A stretch of 64,000 nucleotides of DNA from positions 2,819,386 through 2,883,385 of the forward strand of contig NZ_CP132480.1 in NCBI RefSeq assembly GCF_030770395.1, in the 5' to 3' direction. This DNA is from Telluria beijingensis. GTDB lineage: Bacteria > Pseudomonadota > Gammaproteobacteria > Burkholderiales > Burkholderiaceae_D. Under the pieces are notes generated by a model. It was not told where the DNA came from and searched no databases. It worked only from the letters and a program-made list of their open reading frames with translations. This document shows, in pieces, positions 48,190 to 56,166 of the stretch (its first letter is position 1; each line of letters starts with the position of its first letter). The translations under genes were made by a program, and so were the position numbers.

Positions 48190-49143
48190 GTGGACAGTTT
48201 GGACTTTGAGACAGTGTTTGCCGCCTTGCGCGGCCTGCCTCTACACGATGAAGAGCGTGAGCAATTGCGCACGTGGCTAGGCAGCGCCGACGATGCGGAC
48301 GCCTGCATCGCGCTGATCGAACAGGCGGCTGCCGGCAAATGTTGCCCTCGCTGCGGCGGCGCGCATTCCCACCGTTGCGGTCGGGCCAGCGACCTGCAAC
48401 GCTGGCGCTGCCTCGCCTGCAGCCGCAGCTACAACGCGCTGACTGGCACGAAGCTGGCGCGGCTGCGCAAGAAGGCATGCTGGCTCCCCTATTTACGCTG
48501 CCTGCTCGAGTCGCGCACCGTGCGCGCCAGCGCCGAGGCGGTCCAGGTTCACCGCACCACCAGCTTTCGCTGGCGCCACCGCATGGTGTCCGGCTTCACG
48601 CGCGAACGGCCGGCGACCCTGGCTGGCATGGTCGAGGCGGACGAAACGTACTTGATGGAATCGCAGAAGGGATCGCGCACGCTGACCCGTCCAGCTCGGC
48701 GGCGCGGCGGCGTCGCCAGCCACCGCGGCATCGGCCGCGACCACGATTGCCTGCTGGTCGCCTGCGCGCGCGGCGGCGCGGCACTGGATTTTCATTGCGG
48801 CCGCGGTCCTGTCAGCAGCGCGCAGCTCGGGGAATGCCTGGGACCGGTGCTGGCGCCGGACTGCCTCTTGATCAGCGACGGGGCTGCCGCCTATCCCGTC
48901 TTCGCCAGGCGAAACAATATTGCCCATCAAGCGATCAACCTGCGCGCCGGCGAGCGGGCGCGCGGCGCCATCCACCTGAATCACGTGAATGGCTGGCATA
49001 GCCGCTTCAAGCGCTGGCTGGTGCGCTTCTACGGCGTTGCCAGCCGCTATTTGATCCATTATTCGGGCTGGCGACGGGTACTCGACGCCGGGCAGCTGCT
49101 GACGCCAGCGCAATTGCTGGTCGTCACCGTCAAAGCAGACTGA
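48190..49143 (+). CDS. IS1595-family transposase
   Basis: 317 aa from a GTG start preceded by AAGGGGG; a TTG at 48151 would give a longer form. An N-terminal zinc ribbon (CCPRCGG, RCLACSRSY) is typical of IS1595/ISXO2 transposases. The catalytic acids are likely Asp in MVEADETYL and Asp in LLISDGAAAY. The third position, usually Glu in NxxEGxW, is Asn here (NHVNGWHSRFKRWL), a DDN variant. The reading frame is intact, so the element may still be active. Confidence 0.9.
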   Translation: MDSLDFETVFAALRGLPLHDEEREQLRTWLGSADDADACIALIEQAAAGKCCPRCGGAHSHRCGRASDLQRWRCLACSRSYNALTGTKLARLRKKACWLPYLRCLLESRTVRASAEAVQVHRTTSFRWRHRMVSGFTRERPATLAGMVEADETYLMESQKGSRTLTRPARRRGGVASHRGIGRDHDCLLVACARGGAALDFHCGRGPVSSAQLGECLGPVLAPDCLLISDGAAAYPVFARRNNIAHQAINLRAGERARGAIHLNHVNGWHSRFKRWLVRFYGVASRYLIHYSGWRRVLDAGQLLTPAQLLVVTVKAD

Positions 49144-49158
49144 GCCTTTGCGATTGCA

Positions 49159-49180
49159 GAACTAGCGCGAACAGCGCCTA
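49159..49180 (-). repeat. right terminal inverted repeat of the IS
   Basis: It overlaps the 3' end of the chemoreceptor gene; the stop codon TAG (49162-49164, minus strand) and the last five codons lie inside it. Confidence 0.85.
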
Positions 49181-50730
49181 TTAAATTTAAATACCGACAA
49201 GGCTAGCGCCAGGCGCGCCGCCTCGTCCGCCACGCTGCTGGATGACAGCGCCGATTCCTCGACCTGGGCCGCGTTCTGCCGCGTGATCGCATCGAGTTCG
49301 CTCATGGATGCGTTGACCCCCATGATGTCCTGGGCCTGTTCGCGGCTGGCGGCGGTGATCGCGCCCATGATGGCGGCTGCCTCGGCCACCTTGCCGACCA
49401 CTTCGCGCATGGTCTGGCCGGCCTGGCCGACCAGTTCCGTGCCTTCGTCCACATGGCCGCTGGAGACGTCGATCAGGCCCTTGATCTCCTTGGCGGCGCC
49501 CGCCGTGCGCTGGGCCAGGCTGCGCACCTCGCCGGCCACGACCGCGAAGCCGCGGCCCTGCTCGCCGGCCCTGGCCGCCTCCACCGCCGCGTTCAGCGCC
49601 AGCAGGTTGGTCTGGAAAGCGATGCCGTCGATCAGGCCGATGATGTCGCCGATACGGTGGGCCGAGCCGCTGATCTTGTCCATGGTCTGCCCGACCTGGC
49701 CGACCGCCTCGCCGCCCTCGCCCGCCACCGTGCTGGCGGCGCGCACCATGCCGTCGGCCTGCACCGCGCTGTCGGTGTTGCGGCCGGCGGCGCGCGCGAT
49801 GTTGCCGAGGCTGCTCGCGGTCTGTTCCAGGCTGGCCGCCTGGGCTTCGGTGCGGCTGGCCAGGTCGGCGTTGCCGGCGGCGATTGCGCGGGTGGCCAGT
49901 TCGATCGAGCTGACGTTGTCGCGCACGTCGCCCATGATCGCGGTCAGGTTGATGTTCAGCTGGCGCAGCGCCAGTTGCAGGCGGCCGATCTCGCCGCCGC
50001 CGGGCGCCGGCACCGGGCGCGCCAGGTCGCCGCCGGCCAGCGCGTAGACCGTCGCGGTGGCATCGCGCAGCGGGCGCGCGATGCTGCGGTTGAGTTCATA
50101 CCAGACGGCCAGCACGGCCAGAACCCCGGCGCCGGCCAGCACGCGCCAGGCAGTGCCGTCGACGGCCACGCCGAGCACGGCCAGCAGCAGGGCCTGGCCG
50201 CCCATCATCCAGCCCAGCCGCTGGTGCAGCGGCAATTCGCGCAGCCTGCCCAGGATATCGAGTCGCCGGCGCCAGCCGGTGCGCACCACCTGGCCGCGCA
50301 CGATCGCCAGCCCATGCCCTTCGCCCGCACGGATCACGCCATAGAGTCGGGTGGCATGTTCGACCTGTTCGCGGGTGGGCGCGGTGCGCACCGACATATA
50401 GCCGGTCACCCGGCCGCGTTCCTGGATCGGCACCACGTTGGCGACCACCCAGTAGAAGTCGCCGTTCTTGCGGCGGTTCTTGACCATGCCGGTCCATGGC
50501 TCGCCCGCCTGCAGGGTCGCCCACAGGTCGGCGAAGGCTTCGGGCGGCATGTCGGGATGGCGCACCAGATTGTGGGCCTTGCCGAGCAATTCTTCTTCGC
50601 TGAAGCCGCTGACATCGACGAAGCTCGGGTTCACATAAGTGATGCGGCCCTTGGTATCGGTCTTCGATACGATGGACTGCCCTTCTTGCATCAGGTATTC
50701 GATCCCGGTCACTGGCTGGTTGTTACGCAC
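49162..50730 (-). CDS. PAS-containing methyl-accepting chemotaxis protein (Aer-like), 3' end altered by IS
   Basis: 522 aa. The N-terminal PAS domain (MRNNQPVTGIEYLM... ITYVNPSFVDVSGFSEEELLGKAHNLVRHPDMPP) is the Aer-type, usually FAD-binding, aerotaxis sensor. Two membrane helices near 175-210, a HAMP-like region and the signalling hairpin follow (IIGLIDGIAFQTNLLALNAAVEAARAGEQGRGFAVVAGEVR). The start is a GTG at 50730 with GGAG six bases upstream. The C-terminus ends ...LSVFKFN then RRCSR encoded by the IS inverted repeat, so the natural tail is missing by a few or more residues. Signalling core intact, so function is probably kept. Confidence 0.9.
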   Translation of the reverse strand: MRNNQPVTGIEYLMQEGQSIVSKTDTKGRITYVNPSFVDVSGFSEEELLGKAHNLVRHPDMPPEAFADLWATLQAGEPWTGMVKNRRKNGDFYWVVANVVPIQERGRVTGYMSVRTAPTREQVEHATRLYGVIRAGEGHGLAIVRGQVVRTGWRRRLDILGRLRELPLHQRLGWMMGGQALLLAVLGVAVDGTAWRVLAGAGVLAVLAVWYELNRSIARPLRDATATVYALAGGDLARPVPAPGGGEIGRLQLALRQLNINLTAIMGDVRDNVSSIELATRAIAAGNADLASRTEAQAASLEQTASSLGNIARAAGRNTDSAVQADGMVRAASTVAGEGGEAVGQVGQTMDKISGSAHRIGDIIGLIDGIAFQTNLLALNAAVEAARAGEQGRGFAVVAGEVRSLAQRTAGAAKEIKGLIDVSSGHVDEGTELVGQAGQTMREVVGKVAEAAAIMGAITAASREQAQDIMGVNASMSELDAITRQNAAQVEESALSSSSVADEAARLALALSVFKFNRRCSR

Positions 50731-50802
50731 TACGCTCTCCTTTGTTGCCCCTTGGCAAAAGTATCGTTTCTTGCATTCTATCCATGGGGAAATGCGAAAA
50801 GT

Positions 50803-50816
50803 ATGACCTACATCAA
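50803..50816. promoter_or_regulatory. weak FNR-like site upstream of the chemoreceptor
   Basis: On the minus strand it reads TTGATGTAGGTCAT: the left half-site is perfect, the right half-site matches at three of five positions. About 73 bp before the chemoreceptor start. Only a candidate. Confidence 0.3.
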
Positions 50817-50855
50817 AAACTTCGCGGTCCCTTATGCTAAGCAACGAAGAAAAAC

Positions 50856-50869
50856 TTGATTTGGTTCAA
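50856..50869. promoter_or_regulatory. FNR-like site upstream of the metal-dependent hydrolase
   Basis: TTGATTTGGTTCAA has a perfect left half and one mismatch in the right half (TTCAA). It ends 28 bp before the hydrolase ATG, which is closer than usual for activation, so repression or control of the divergent chemoreceptor is also possible. Confidence 0.45.
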
Positions 50870-50897
50870 TTTCTTGCTTTCAAGGTAAACTTGTGGG

Positions 50898-52115
50898 ATG
50901 GACAATCTGACCCACACCCTGGTAGGCCTGGCGCTGGGCGAACTCGCCGACCGCGCCCTGCCTGCCCACCCCGACCCTGTAAAAGGTCGCACGCGCCGCC
51001 GAGTGCTGTTGGCCACCGGCGCCCTGGCCAGCAACTTCCCCGACCTGGACCTGGTGCTCACGCCCCTGCTGGCGCCGCCGCTCGGCTACCTGCTGCACCA
51101 CCGCGGCCACACGCATACCCTGCTGTACGCCCTGCCCCAGATTGCCCTGCTGCTGGGCCTGCTCTGGCTGCTGTGGCCAGGCGCGCGCCGCCTGATGCAG
51201 GACGACCGCGCGGCGCGCAGGGCGGTGCTGGCCACCGCCGCCATCGGCATGGTGATGCACCTGTCGCTCGACTTCCTGAACGTGTATGGCGTGCATCCGT
51301 TTCACCCGCTCGATTCGCGCTGGCTGTACGGCGACATGGTATTCATCATCGAGCCCGTGTTCTGGACCGCGCTCGGCGTCGCGCTCGCGCTGCGGGTGCC
51401 GCACCGGGTGCTGCGCCTGCTCTTCGCGGCGCTGGTCCTGGCCGCGCCGGTCCTGTTTACCTGGATGGGCTTCCTGCAATGGGGCTCGCTGGCCGGGCTC
51501 ATGCTGATCGCGGTCGTGGTGGCGCTGATGGCGCGCCGTGGCGGGATGGCCGGCATCGTGACTGCGATCGTGGCCTGCCTGGGCTTCGTCGCCGTGCAGG
51601 GCGTGGCCGGCCACCTGGCGCGCGAGCAGATCCGCGCCGCACTGGCCCAGGTCGAGCCGGGCAGCCGCATCCTCGACCTGCCGCTGTCGGCCTTCCCGTC
51701 GAATCCCCTGTGCTGGTCGTTCGCCACCATCACCGACAATGGCGGCGCCGGCAGCTATGCGGTGCGGCTCGGTGTCTTGAGCCTGGCGCCCGGCGTGAGC
51801 GACGTCGCCGCCTGTCCAGCGCGGTTTGGCGGCGAGCCGGGTGGCCAGGCGCGCACGCTGGCGTGGAAGTACCGCGAAGACGGCAGCCTGGCCGGCCTGC
51901 GCGGGCTACGGCAGGACAACTGCCGCTTCGACGGCTGGCTGCGCTTCGCGCGCGTGCCGTCGCTGGTCGATGGCAAGGCAACCGATATCCGCTTCAGCGC
52001 GCCCGGCGTCGATAATTTTTCGACCTTGCCGTATGCCGAGATGGCTGGCCAGCCGTGCCCGGCGCCGGTGCCGCAGTGGGAGCGACCGCGCCAGGATTTG
52101 CTGGACGCGCGCTAG
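50898..52115 (+). CDS. membrane-bound metal-dependent hydrolase (YdjM-like)
   Basis: 405 aa. The N-terminus MDNLTHTLVGLALGEL, the SNFPDLDLV acidic motif and the HHRGHTHT histidine cluster are the metal-binding signatures of the YdjM/YbcI membrane hydrolase family. Several membrane helices follow up to about residue 235, then a soluble C-terminal domain. The activity of this family is undefined; lipid or nucleotide hydrolysis has been suggested for relatives. Divergent from the chemoreceptor. Confidence 0.85.
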   Translation: MDNLTHTLVGLALGELADRALPAHPDPVKGRTRRRVLLATGALASNFPDLDLVLTPLLAPPLGYLLHHRGHTHTLLYALPQIALLLGLLWLLWPGARRLMQDDRAARRAVLATAAIGMVMHLSLDFLNVYGVHPFHPLDSRWLYGDMVFIIEPVFWTALGVALALRVPHRVLRLLFAALVLAAPVLFTWMGFLQWGSLAGLMLIAVVVALMARRGGMAGIVTAIVACLGFVAVQGVAGHLAREQIRAALAQVEPGSRILDLPLSAFPSNPLCWSFATITDNGGAGSYAVRLGVLSLAPGVSDVAACPARFGGEPGGQARTLAWKYREDGSLAGLRGLRQDNCRFDGWLRFARVPSLVDGKATDIRFSAPGVDNFSTLPYAEMAGQPCPAPVPQWERPRQDLLDAR

Positions 52116-52137
52116 CATTCGTGGCGTCACGCGGTTT

Positions 52138-52166
52138 GCATCCGGCCCGCATCCGGCTCGCATCCG
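52138..52166 (+). repeat. short 11-bp tandem repeat
   Basis: GCATCCGGCCC, GCATCCGGCTC and a partial third copy GCATCCGC occur in the 160-bp gap after the hydrolase gene. Too short to assign a role. Confidence 0.6.
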
Positions 52167-52275
52167 CATTCGGCAAGCGGCGTGGTCGATCGCAATATGC
52201 CTAAAAGCAGAGCAGCGATTCACACCTTGTGACGTATGATCGACCGGACCCGTCTGCCACAAGAAAGGAAGCCCG

Positions 52276-52671
52276 ATGACCACCGAACTGACGCTGCTGG
52301 CCTGGACCCTGGTGCTGGCCCTGGTCCAGATCCTGCTGCCCTCCACCCTGCGCACCCAGGAAACAGGCGCCCAATACAATATGAGCGCGCGCGACGGCGC
52401 CGCCCCGCCGCCGCGCCCGGTGACAGCGCGCCTGCAGCGGGCCCAGGCCAACCTGTTCGAGACCCTGCCGCTGTTCGCCGCGGCGGTGCTGATCGCCCAC
52501 GTGGCGGGCGTGCAGGGGTCCTTGACCCTGTGGGGCTGCTGGCTGTACCTGGCAGCGCGCGTCGTCTACCTGCCGCTGTACGCGGCCGGCATCCCGGTGC
52601 TGCGCACCCTGGTGTGGCTGGTGTCGATGGCCGGCCTGGTGATGATCCTGTGGGCGCTGCTGGCGGCCTAG
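52276..52671 (+). CDS. MAPEG family membrane protein
   Basis: 131 aa, four helices. The segment RLQRAQANLFETLPLFAAAVLIAHVAG and ARVVYLPLYAAGIPVLRTLVW match bacterial MAPEG proteins, related to microsomal glutathione S-transferase; the glutathione- or substrate-binding Glu in NLFETLP is present. A Shine-Dalgarno AGAAAGGA lies upstream. Detoxification role is inferred from family only. Confidence 0.88.
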   Translation: MTTELTLLAWTLVLALVQILLPSTLRTQETGAQYNMSARDGAAPPPRPVTARLQRAQANLFETLPLFAAAVLIAHVAGVQGSLTLWGCWLYLAARVVYLPLYAAGIPVLRTLVWLVSMAGLVMILWALLAA

Positions 52672-52673
52672 AT

Positions 52674-53447
52674 CTACTTGCCGATGCCGCGCCCGGTCGC
52701 GGCCCAGTAGATGCCGCCATACAGGTGGTGCAGGAAGACCTGGTCGCGGTAGGTGGCCCCCATATGGCCCATGCCGGTGTAGAAGGAACGTCCGCCGTCG
52801 TAGTGCTGGTACCAGCTGATCGGGTGGAATGTTCCCATGCCCTTGCCCACACGGTCGGGCCAGTTCGTCTGCGGCTTGTACGTGGATTCGTCCACGCTCA
52901 GCAGGTAGACCAGGTCCTTCGACTGGGCCGGTCCGAACTCGTACCATTCGTCGGTGAACAGGTTGCGCGGCGCAAAGCGTTCCATGCCGGGGAAGTTGCC
53001 CTGCTCGACCTTCACGATGGCGGTCTGGATCGCGGGGTGCACGTGGAACATATGCCCCACCAGCCGGTTGTACCACGGCCAGCGGTGCTCGGTATCGGCC
53101 GCGCTGTGCACGCCGACGTAGCCGCCGCCGCGCCGGATGTAGCGCTCGAAGGCCGCCTGCTGTGCCTCGTCCAGCACGTCGCCGGTGGTCAGGAGGAAGA
53201 TCACCGCCTGGTACTTGGCCAGTTCGGCGTCGTTCATCACGCGCCCGGCGTCGGCGGTCCAGAACACCTCGAAATCGTGCAGCTTGCCCAGCTCCTGCAC
53301 CGCCGTCACGCCGGCGTGCACCCCGTCGTGGTGCCAGCCGCTGGCCTTGGTGAACAGCAGCACATTGAATTGCGCGGCCCGGGCGGGCGCGGACGCGGCG
53401 CCGCCCAGCAGGCAGGCGCAGAGCAGGATGGCAAGCGAACGGATCAT
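52674..53447 (-). CDS. exported ThuA-domain protein
   Basis: 257 aa with a signal peptide (MIRSLAILLCACLLGGAASAPARA). The mature part is a ThuA/glutamine-amidotransferase-like fold: FNVLLFTKASGWHHD at the N-terminus, YQAVIFLLTTGDVLDEAQQAAFERYIRRGGGYVGVHSAADTE, and HMGATYRDQVFLHHLYGGIYWA at the C-terminus. ThuA domains are linked to sugar (trehalose, disaccharide) catabolism, but the biochemical role is open. Convergent with the MAPEG gene. Confidence 0.88.
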   Translation of the reverse strand: MIRSLAILLCACLLGGAASAPARAAQFNVLLFTKASGWHHDGVHAGVTAVQELGKLHDFEVFWTADAGRVMNDAELAKYQAVIFLLTTGDVLDEAQQAAFERYIRRGGGYVGVHSAADTEHRWPWYNRLVGHMFHVHPAIQTAIVKVEQGNFPGMERFAPRNLFTDEWYEFGPAQSKDLVYLLSVDESTYKPQTNWPDRVGKGMGTFHPISWYQHYDGGRSFYTGMGHMGATYRDQVFLHHLYGGIYWAATGRGIGK

Positions 53448-53541
53448 CGTGACGGTCCAGGAAAAGTTGCGTAGCCATCCACGCTAAACCGTCGTCCCTT
53501 GCTTGTCAACAAGACAGCTTCCCGCGATATTTCGCGCGTGT

Positions 53542-53555
53542 TTGATCGCGATCAA
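53542..53555. promoter_or_regulatory. FNR box upstream of the universal stress gene
   Basis: TTGATCGCGATCAA is a perfect consensus match and a complete palindrome. A -10-like TATAGT follows at 53587-53592, and the usp start is 87 bp downstream. Strong candidate for FNR activation. Confidence 0.8.
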
Positions 53556-53641
53556 GCGTGCGCCTGACACCTGCCCTTGCGCGGCGTATAGTGAAACGTC
53601 GTGCGCCACGTGCCCGTCTCGCCACCGAACGGAGTCAGCAG

Positions 53642-54475
53642 ATGTTCAAGACCATCCTCGTCCATGTCGACGGCGGCCCCTGTCAACAGAGCCGCCTGCG
53701 CGCCGCCGCCCTGCTGGCGGGCGCCCACGACGCCCACCTGGTCGGCAGCGCGGCCACCGGGGTCTCGTTCTCGTCCTATGCCGTGCTCAACGGGTCGATG
53801 GCGATGCCGGTGTCCAACCGCGATTTCCAGGAATTGCGCGATGCCGTCACGGCCCAGCTCGACGATTTCGTGGCCGCGGCCGAACGGCTCGGCATGCACG
53901 GCGCCGAGGGGCGCATGGTCGAGGACGCCGACCGCGACGGCCTGCTGCTGCAATCGCGCTATGCCGACCTGGTCGTGGTCAGCCAGGACAACCACCACGA
54001 CCGCGCCCGCGCCGAGCGGGGCCTGCCGCAATACCTGGCCCTGCACGGCGCGCGTCCGGTGCTGGTCGTGCCCGACGCCTACCACGGCAAGCCCATCCCC
54101 GGCGACGCGCTGGTCGGCTGGGACGGCAGCATGCCGGCCCAGCGCGCGATCGCCGCCGCCCTGCCCCTGCTGGCCCAGGCCGGCGCCGTGCACCTGGCCC
54201 TGGTCAACCCCGACCTGCAATCCGGCCTGCACGGCGACGAGCCGGGCGCCGACATGGCTCTGTACCTGGCGCGCCATGGCATCAAGGTCGAGGTGGCGGT
54301 GGCCCACACCCGCGCCACCGAGGGCGAGGCCCTGATGGACATGGCGCGCGACTGCCATGCCGGACTGATGGTCACCGGCGCGTTCGGCCACAGCCGCTAC
54401 CGCGAATGGATACTCGGCGGCGTCACGCGCGACGTGCTCGACCATGCGCCGGCTCCGCTCCTGATTGCCCACTGA
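53642..54475 (+). CDS. universal stress protein, two Usp domains
   Basis: 277 aa, tandem UspA folds. The first begins MFKTILVHVDGG and the second GDALVGWDGSMPAQRAIAAALPLL; the C-terminal nucleotide-loop-like GAFGHSRYREWILGGVTRDVL is typical of ATP-binding Usp proteins. The start at 53642 has GGAG seven bases upstream. A perfect FNR box upstream implies induction at low oxygen, as seen for Usp genes of other bacteria in anaerobic energy stress. A hemerythrin-like gene follows 35 bp later. Confidence 0.92.
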   Translation: MFKTILVHVDGGPCQQSRLRAAALLAGAHDAHLVGSAATGVSFSSYAVLNGSMAMPVSNRDFQELRDAVTAQLDDFVAAAERLGMHGAEGRMVEDADRDGLLLQSRYADLVVVSQDNHHDRARAERGLPQYLALHGARPVLVVPDAYHGKPIPGDALVGWDGSMPAQRAIAAALPLLAQAGAVHLALVNPDLQSGLHGDEPGADMALYLARHGIKVEVAVAHTRATEGEALMDMARDCHAGLMVTGAFGHSRYREWILGGVTRDVLDHAPAPLLIAH

Positions 54476-54510
54476 TCAATCGCCCATCATCCCCCCCACC
54501 ACTGCCCGCC

Positions 54511-54984
54511 ATGACCTTCCGCCATTATCCAAACGGTAGCGCCGGCGCCGTCGGCGCCGCGATCCGCCAGGCGCGCCGCCACCTGTGTGCGCGCCTGGCC
54601 CACACGGCCGACGCCGGCTGCACGCCCGACGACTGCTTCGTGCGCACCTTCCCCTCCGTCGTCACCGCGGTCGAGGTCGGGTTCCGGCACGAGGAAACCG
54701 TCATGGAGTCGCTCGACTACGAACGCCTGCACGAACACCGCGCCGAGAACGCCACCATCCTGGCCGCCCTGCACCGCGCCCTGCCGCTGGTGGAAGACGG
54801 CGATGTCACGCTCGGCCGCCAGCTGGTGGCGGCGCTGCTCGACCTGCTGTCGCTGCACCGGCTCAGCACCGACCTGGTGCTGGCCACGACACCGCGCACG
54901 CCGGCCGGCCGGCCCGGCGGCCACGTCCCGCGCATCCTGCTGCGCGGCGGCGCGCATGCGGGGTCGCGCTCGCGCCAGCACTGA
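54511..54984 (+). CDS. hemerythrin-like protein
   Basis: 157 aa, mostly helical. A diiron-type set of residues is visible: GFRHEETVM (His60, Glu61/62), YERLHEHRAEN (His74, His76, Glu79) and LLSLHRLSTD (His116, Asp121), spaced like bacterial hemerythrins (H...HxxxE...HxxxxD). The ligands are suggestive rather than canonical. Same strand and only 35 bp behind the FNR-controlled usp gene, so it may bind O2, NO or iron in the same response. Confidence 0.7.
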   Translation: MTFRHYPNGSAGAVGAAIRQARRHLCARLAHTADAGCTPDDCFVRTFPSVVTAVEVGFRHEETVMESLDYERLHEHRAENATILAALHRALPLVEDGDVTLGRQLVAALLDLLSLHRLSTDLVLATTPRTPAGRPGGHVPRILLRGGAHAGSRSRQH

Positions 54985-54985
54985 C

Positions 54986-55534
54986 TTACTTCAGTCCCTC
55001 GCGCCGGCGCCGGATCACCTTGCCCGACACCATGAAGGTGCCATCGCCCTTGTAATGCAAGGTCTCGGGATGGCGCGGCCGCAGCGCGACGCGCGCCGCC
55101 ACTACTTCGAAGATGAAAAAGTCGTAGTGTTCCACCAGGCTGTCGTCGTGCAGCCGGCATTCGAACTGGGCGTGGCATTCGCGGATCGATGGCGCCGCGA
55201 CCTGCTCGCTCGCGTCCGGCGTCAGGCCGAAGGCGGCGAACTTGTCGATCTCGGCGCCGGTGGTCGACCCAATGCCCAGCACCGCCTCCAGCTGGCGCGA
55301 CGTCGGCAGGTTGATCACGCACTCGCCGCTGGCGCGCACCAGGCCGTGGCTGTGGTTGGCGGAAGAAATCACGCAACCGACGAGCGAGGGACTGAATTCC
55401 ATCACCGTGTGCCAGCCCATCACCATCACGTCGCGCTCGCCGTCATGCTGCGAGGTGACGAGCACCACCGGGCCCGGTTCCAGGTAACGCCGCACCTCGT
55501 GCAGCGGCAATGTGTGCTTGCGGGGAACACGCAT
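54986..55534 (-). CDS. flavin reductase family protein
   Basis: 182 aa, FMN-binding split-barrel. The segments PGPVVLVTSQHDGERDVMVMGW, SPSLVGCVISSANHSHGLVRASGECVINLP and ECHAQFECRLHDDSLVEHYDFFIFEVV are typical of flavin reductase-like proteins that supply reduced flavin or act on small electrophiles. No partner oxygenase is next to it. It converges on the hemerythrin-like gene, stops one base apart. Confidence 0.88.
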   Translation of the reverse strand: MRVPRKHTLPLHEVRRYLEPGPVVLVTSQHDGERDVMVMGWHTVMEFSPSLVGCVISSANHSHGLVRASGECVINLPTSRQLEAVLGIGSTTGAEIDKFAAFGLTPDASEQVAAPSIRECHAQFECRLHDDSLVEHYDFFIFEVVAARVALRPRHPETLHYKGDGTFMVSGKVIRRRREGLK

Positions 55535-55701
55535 TCAGCCCTCCTTCATCTTGCCCACGCAGTGTGGTTGAAAGCGCGAGTATAGTGCGGCGCCCGCGGA
55601 GGCTGCCGACAATAGCAGGAAAATTCTAGCGCCGGCCCCGCGCCGCGCAGGACAATGGCCTACGTCCCGCAAACGGCACCCACCTTGACCCGAGGCCCAC
55701 C

Positions 55702-56166
55702 ATGGAATCCGGACCACCCGCACTCACCAGGATCGCCTTCCTCGACTTCGAACTGCGCCCCGCGCAACGCCTGCTGCTGCGTGCCGGTCTCCCCCTGCCG
55801 GTCGGGGCGCGCGCCTTCGACCTGCTGGTGCTGCTGGTATCCCATCCTGGCGAAGTATTGAGCAACCGCGCGCTGATGGCCGCGGCATGGCCCCGCACGG
55901 TGGTCATCGACGCCAACCTGCGGGTGCAGATCGCAGCCCTGCGCAAGCTGCTCGGCGACGCCGGCAGCGCGATCGTGAACGTGTCCGGCCGCGGCTATGC
56001 CTTCACCGCCGTGGTCGGCGCCAGGCCAGCGCCGGCAGATGCGCCGGATCAGGAACCGGGCGCCGCCGCCACCGCGCCCCGCAGCGCCTCGATCGTGGCC
56101 GGCTTGGTCAGGTGCACGTCGAAGCCGGCCGCCAGCGCGCGTGCGACGTCGGCCTGCTGGCCATAG
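55702..56166 (+). CDS. winged-helix (OmpR/CadC-type) regulator, possibly truncated
   Basis: 154 aa. A clear winged-helix DNA-binding domain occupies about residues 10-105: FELRPAQRLLLRAGLPLPVGARAFDLLVLLVSHPGEVLSNRALMAAAWP then VIDANLRVQIAALRKLLG and IVNVSGRGYAFTA. After it only a low-complexity Ala/Pro tail remains, and its last 39 codons run antisense into the end of the kinase gene (56049-56166). Relatives normally continue into an ATPase or sensor part, so this one may be a remnant or a stand-alone DNA-binding protein. Confidence 0.75.
   Translation: MESGPPALTRIAFLDFELRPAQRLLLRAGLPLPVGARAFDLLVLLVSHPGEVLSNRALMAAAWPRTVVIDANLRVQIAALRKLLGDAGSAIVNVSGRGYAFTAVVGARPAPADAPDQEPGAAATAPRSASIVAGLVRCTSKPAASARATSACWP

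Larger units (their letters stand above)
48107..49180 (+). mobile_element. complete IS1595-family insertion sequence
   Basis: The element is bounded by terminal inverted repeats of 22 bp with a single mismatch, at 48107-48128 and 49159-49180, beginning GGCGCTGTTCGCG inside an outer TA. One transposase gene fills it. IS1595 elements usually make an 8-bp target duplication, but the flanks (ACTTCATA left, TATTAAAT right) do not match, so an adjacent deletion or rearrangement may have followed. The right repeat supplies the end of a neighbouring chemoreceptor gene. Confidence 0.85.
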
